From Chryseobacterium jejuense (GTDB lineage: Bacteria > Bacteroidota > Bacteroidia > Flavobacteriales > Weeksellaceae), in NCBI RefSeq assembly GCF_017877355.1, contig NZ_JAGIPR010000007.1:1-64000 (forward strand): a DNA stretch of 64,000 nucleotides. Direction: 5' to 3'. Below are positions 61,119-64,000 of this stretch, piece after piece. Every line of letters starts with the position of its first letter. The first letter of the stretch is position 1. Under the pieces are notes generated by a model, which saw only the letters and a program-made list of their open reading frames with translations, was not told the DNA's origin and made no database searches. The translations under genes were made by a program, and so were the position numbers.

Positions 61119-62159
61119 TTAATCCTGTATTGTAGACAAAATTCCATTATTGAAATACAGATAGGTTCCAAAACCATAAACCCATTGTTCATGAGCGTAT
61201 CCTTTCATTGTGATTCTGTTGATATCCAAAGGCTCTCCCCATGCAAGTCTACACATTTCCCTATTCATTCCTATGGCAACTTTATTGTCAGCAATTAGAC
61301 TTCCGAGTTTTGCACCATACTTATTGATATACAATTGTTTGGATTTTTTATCTTCTGCAATACGTTTTTGCTCATCTGCTTTTTCCTGCTTTATCTTTTC
61401 AGCTTCTGCTATTTTTTTCTCCTCCTGAATTTTATCGTATTGTACTTCAGTAATGAAAGATTTGCGTAATTTATCGATGTCTAAAACTACTGAATAGTTT
61501 CTATTAGTAAGATAAAAAAGGGGTGTTAAATATTTTTGATTAGAAGTTTCTGTTAGGCTTAAATCTTCACAAAACCATATTTCTTTAGGTTCAATATTCA
61601 AGACTTTTCCTGTTTTACTGTCAATTAATTCTGAAATGGTTTTTTTAGCAACCAAGCGTTGTCCTACAAAATCTTTTTTAGCTTTTTCAAAATAAGGAAC
61701 GAGAAGAAAAGGATAATTTTGAATAGAGATTGCCATATTTACATGCCAATATAAAGAGTCTCCAGTTTTATCATCTTTTAGTTGTACTTTCAATTCTGCA
61801 ACATTTTTAAGAATATCCGAAGGCATATCTTCCAGTTTTTTATACTCTCGGTCCTTAGAATATCTATCTCTGGCAGTAATATCCAAAATGGTAAAGTATT
61901 TTCCATCTGAATCGGATAAAATATCTAGGTAATTCTCACTGCTAGAAGATTTGTATTTCTTTGATTGAGGTTTATAAAATACTTTATATCCTACATATTG
62001 TTTATAATCTACAAATCTTTCCTGTAGTTGAAGATTGCTTATGCTGTCAAAAGATTTTGGTTTATAATAAGGTTTTTCAACTAAGCTTTCGTTTCTGATT
62101 GTAATTTGTGAATAGACGAAATTCGAAATAAAAAGTAATAAAAATAGTACCGTTTTCAT
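61119..62159 (-). CDS. Secreted hypothetical protein with C-terminal SmpA/OmlA-like tail
   Basis: A 346-residue exported protein: signal peptide (about 1-18, FVYSQ), a beta-rich middle, a Lys/Glu-rich coiled segment (KIQEEKKIAEAEKIKQEKAD, about 245-275) and a C-terminal KVAIGMNREMCRLAWGEPLD ... EQWVYGFGTYLYFNNGILS tail like DUF2845/OmlA. Function unknown. Single gene, separated by AT-rich DNA on both sides. Confidence 0.65.
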   Translation of the reverse strand: MKTVLFLLLFISNFVYSQITIRNESLVEKPYYKPKSFDSISNLQLQERFVDYKQYVGYKVFYKPQSKKYKSSSSENYLDILSDSDGKYFTILDITARDRYSKDREYKKLEDMPSDILKNVAELKVQLKDDKTGDSLYWHVNMAISIQNYPFLLVPYFEKAKKDFVGQRLVAKKTISELIDSKTGKVLNIEPKEIWFCEDLSLTETSNQKYLTPLFYLTNRNYSVVLDIDKLRKSFITEVQYDKIQEEKKIAEAEKIKQEKADEQKRIAEDKKSKQLYINKYGAKLGSLIADNKVAIGMNREMCRLAWGEPLDINRITMKGYAHEQWVYGFGTYLYFNNGILSTIQD

Positions 62160-62597
62160 GATTGTTTTTATGATGCGAAACTATAAAAAATATATAATAA
62201 AGAAAATTAATATTAATACTTTGTTTCAAAATTCAGCCCATTCTCATATTCAGCCGAATTAAAAAAAGTAATAACTCAAATATCAGAATTTAACTTTTGT
62301 TTTAAATTGTTTAAATAAGTTTCAGCTAATATAATTGTACCGTTAATTGTTAAACTAAATATGGTTTAATTTTTTCTTCACTTCCAAGGCCTTTTTTCAT
62401 CAATTCTGAAAGTGTAATCCAAATTCAATACTTCATACTGTGGGCAAATAAAACTTCAAAAGCTTAAAAAAATTTTCAAATGATTCTCCATCGTAATAAA
62501 CTTGACAGACAATATCTCTGATTATTTCCATGGATTCTGTATTAAATTTAAAAACCATTAAGCTTTAATAAGTCTTAATGGTTTTCAATATTATTTT
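62160..62597. other. AT-rich gap with possible minus-strand coding relic
   Basis: No clear gene. On the minus strand around 62370-62560, three short frames read protein-like (for example CQVYYDGESFENFFKLLKFY and SELMKKGLGSEEKIKPYLV) but are interrupted by frameshifts and stops, which suggests old decayed coding DNA. A terminator at 62553-62586 ends the M3 peptidase gene. Confidence 0.35.
62553..62586 (-). terminator. Terminator of the M3 peptidase gene
   Basis: Perfect 11-bp stem AAACCATTAAG/CTTAATGGTTT; on the minus strand a T tract follows. It lies 12 bp after the stop. The stem sequence resembles the dispersed repeat at 48348. Confidence 0.75.
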
Positions 62598-64000
62598 TTA
62601 CCCAAACGCCCTCTTCAACAAGCTCTCCACTTTCGGCTCGCTTCCCCTGAATGCTTTATACAGCTCCATAGGGTCTTTTGTTCCTCCTGAAGAAAGCAAT
62701 ACTTTATATTTTGCAGCAATTTCCGGATTGAAAATTCCGTTTTCTTTAAAATATTGGAATGCATCTGCATCCAATACTTCTGCCCATTTGTAAGAGTAAT
62801 ATCCGGCAGAATATCCACCCTGAAAAATATGAGAGAAACTTGGGCTCATCGCTGTTTCAGGATTCGTAGGATAAAGTGCTGTAGCTTTGGTGTATTGATC
62901 TTCAAATGTTTTTACACTTTCGTTCTCCAGTTCTGCAACTTTTGTATGGTAGTTCATATCCAGTAAACCAAAACCTAATTGTCTTAATGTCTGGTAACCT
63001 TCCATGAAGTTTTTAGACTGTTCGATTTTTTCAATTTTTTCATCAGGAAGAACTTCTCCTGTTTTATAATGTTTCGCAAATGTTTTCAAGAACTCCGGTT
63101 CATAGCAGAAGTTTTCCAAAAACTGAGATGGTAATTCCACAAAATCCCATTTCACAGAAGTTCCTGAAAGAGTAGGGTATTGAGTATCGGCCATCATTCC
63201 GTGAAGGGCATGACCGAATTCATGGAATAAAGTAGTCACTTCCTGAAAAGTTAGTAAGCTAGGTGTATCTTTTGTAGGTTTGCTAAAGTTACAAACAATA
63301 GAAATATGCGGACGTGAGTTTTCACCATTTTGTTTGTACTGATTTTTGTAGCTGGTCATCCATGCTCCGGCTCTTTTCCCTTTTCTTGGGAAATAGTCAA
63401 CATATAGAAGAGACTTGTAATTTCCATTCTCTTTTACTTCGTAAACCTTCACATCTTCATGGTATTTCGGGATGTCATTTCTTTCCTCAAATGTTAATCC
63501 GAACAATTTACCAGAAAGCCCGAAAACAGCATCCTGTACTTGGTTTAAAGGGAAATAAGGCTTCAGTTCTTCGTCATTAAGATCAAACTTTTGTTTACGT
63601 AGTTTTTCAGCATAAAAAGCGTGGTCATAGCTTTGCATGTCTTCAATTCCATCAGCATTTGCCAGGGATTTTAATTCGTCAATCTCTTTATGAGCATAGG
63701 GTTTAGCCTTCGTTAAAAGTTCATTTAAAAAATCAACAACCTTTGCTGGCGATTTTGCCATTCTTTCTTCCAACACGTAATCTGCATAATCTTTATATCC
63801 TAAAAGTTCTGCTTTCTGTTGTTTTAACTGAAGAAGTTCTTTGATGAGGTTTTGATTGTCATATTCTCCACCATCAAAAGATTTTTTACCATTAGCTAAT
63901 GCCAGTTCCTTTCTCAGTTCGCGGTTTTCAGCATAGGTCATGAAAGGAATATAGCTTGGATATTGTAAAGTGACTACCCAGCCTTCAAGATTTTTTTCTT
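62598..64000 (-). CDS. M3-family metallopeptidase (Dcp/oligopeptidase A-like), partial
   Basis: The C-terminal 467 codons of a peptidase whose N terminus is outside the window; the frame stays open to the edge (EKNLEGWVVTLQYPSYIPFM precedes the first internal Met). The zinc motif TLFHEFGHALHGM is present, with the third ligand in the segment QFLENFCYEPEF, followed by the substrate loop SHIFQGGYSAGYYSYKWAEVL. It cuts peptides in the cytosol or periplasm (peptidyl-dipeptidase Dcp or oligopeptidase). Full gene probably 650-700 residues. Confidence 0.93.
   Translation of the reverse strand, partial: EKNLEGWVVTLQYPSYIPFMTYAENRELRKELALANGKKSFDGGEYDNQNLIKELLQLKQQKAELLGYKDYADYVLEERMAKSPAKVVDFLNELLTKAKPYAHKEIDELKSLANADGIEDMQSYDHAFYAEKLRKQKFDLNDEELKPYFPLNQVQDAVFGLSGKLFGLTFEERNDIPKYHEDVKVYEVKENGNYKSLLYVDYFPRKGKRAGAWMTSYKNQYKQNGENSRPHISIVCNFSKPTKDTPSLLTFQEVTTLFHEFGHALHGMMADTQYPTLSGTSVKWDFVELPSQFLENFCYEPEFLKTFAKHYKTGEVLPDEKIEKIEQSKNFMEGYQTLRQLGFGLLDMNYHTKVAELENESVKTFEDQYTKATALYPTNPETAMSPSFSHIFQGGYSAGYYSYKWAEVLDADAFQYFKENGIFNPEIAAKYKVLLSSGGTKDPMELYKAFRGSEPKVESLLKRAFG

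Overview
The window looks like chromosome from a Flavobacteriia member of the Weeksellaceae, most probably Chryseobacterium or a close relative. The reasons are the AT-rich composition, repeated TAnnTTTG-type -7 promoter elements (the Bacteroidetes consensus), many weak or absent Shine-Dalgarno sequences, and lineage-typical families: DUF6427/DUF6341, OstA-like LptA, a Bacteroidetes-type TyrS, TonB-dependent receptors and DUF2235 proteins. This taxonomic call is inference from gene content; no 16S rRNA is present.

Layout. 0-6.3 kb: a water channel (AqpZ), a DUF5715 secreted protein, then a five-gene co-directional module (unknown protein, 6-TM protein, histidine kinase, NarL-type regulator, DUF2235 hydrolase-like protein whose nucleophile serine is replaced by glycine). 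6.4-14.5 kb: ABC-F ATPase, a histidine-rich protein / TonB receptor / His-rich lipoprotein cluster that looks metal-related, trigger factor, and a secreted LolA-like protein. 14.6-28.9 kb: mostly conserved housekeeping: DUF3109, membrane proteins, Usp, FAH hydrolase, exonuclease, PssA, LtaS-like sulfatase, an ECF sigma factor with its membrane partner, PdhB, Kup, a Fur-family regulator and OstA. 28.9-32.1 kb: a 650-bp AT-rich desert followed by three tightly coupled, paralogous secreted proteins. 32.2-39.3 kb: class III aminotransferase, START-like protein, a class IV aminotransferase-like protein lacking the PLP lysine, amidase, YqgE, PdxH, HU, PanD and a UPF0104 flippase-like protein.

39.5-45.4 kb is a six-gene Ter stress cassette (TerD, TerD, two VWA/TerY-like proteins, PP2C phosphatase, protein kinase with zinc ribbon). 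Transcription, calcium-binding TerD proteins and an opposed kinase/phosphatase pair suggest one phospho-signalling system. 45.4-57.6 kb is accessory: repeats, GNATs, TyrS, a 31-codon peptide gene with its own terminator, two TetR loci with clear palindromic operators, a decayed outer-membrane-receptor relic, a Crp-like regulator and an SDR.

58.3-61 kb holds the most unusual locus. Two tandem tRNA-like genes both have perfect cloverleaf stems and an 8-nucleotide anticodon loop, resembling tRNA-Glu(UUC) and tRNA-Lys(UUU). They lie downstream of and in line with an uncharacterised operon (TPR protein, 137-residue protein, 436-residue protein) whose first gene appears broken by a homopolymer frameshift. 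Because tRNA-Lys(UUU) and tRNA-Glu(UUC) are classic targets of anticodon nucleases, a bait, sensor or frameshift-suppressor role is a reasonable hypothesis. The window ends inside an M3 metallopeptidase gene.
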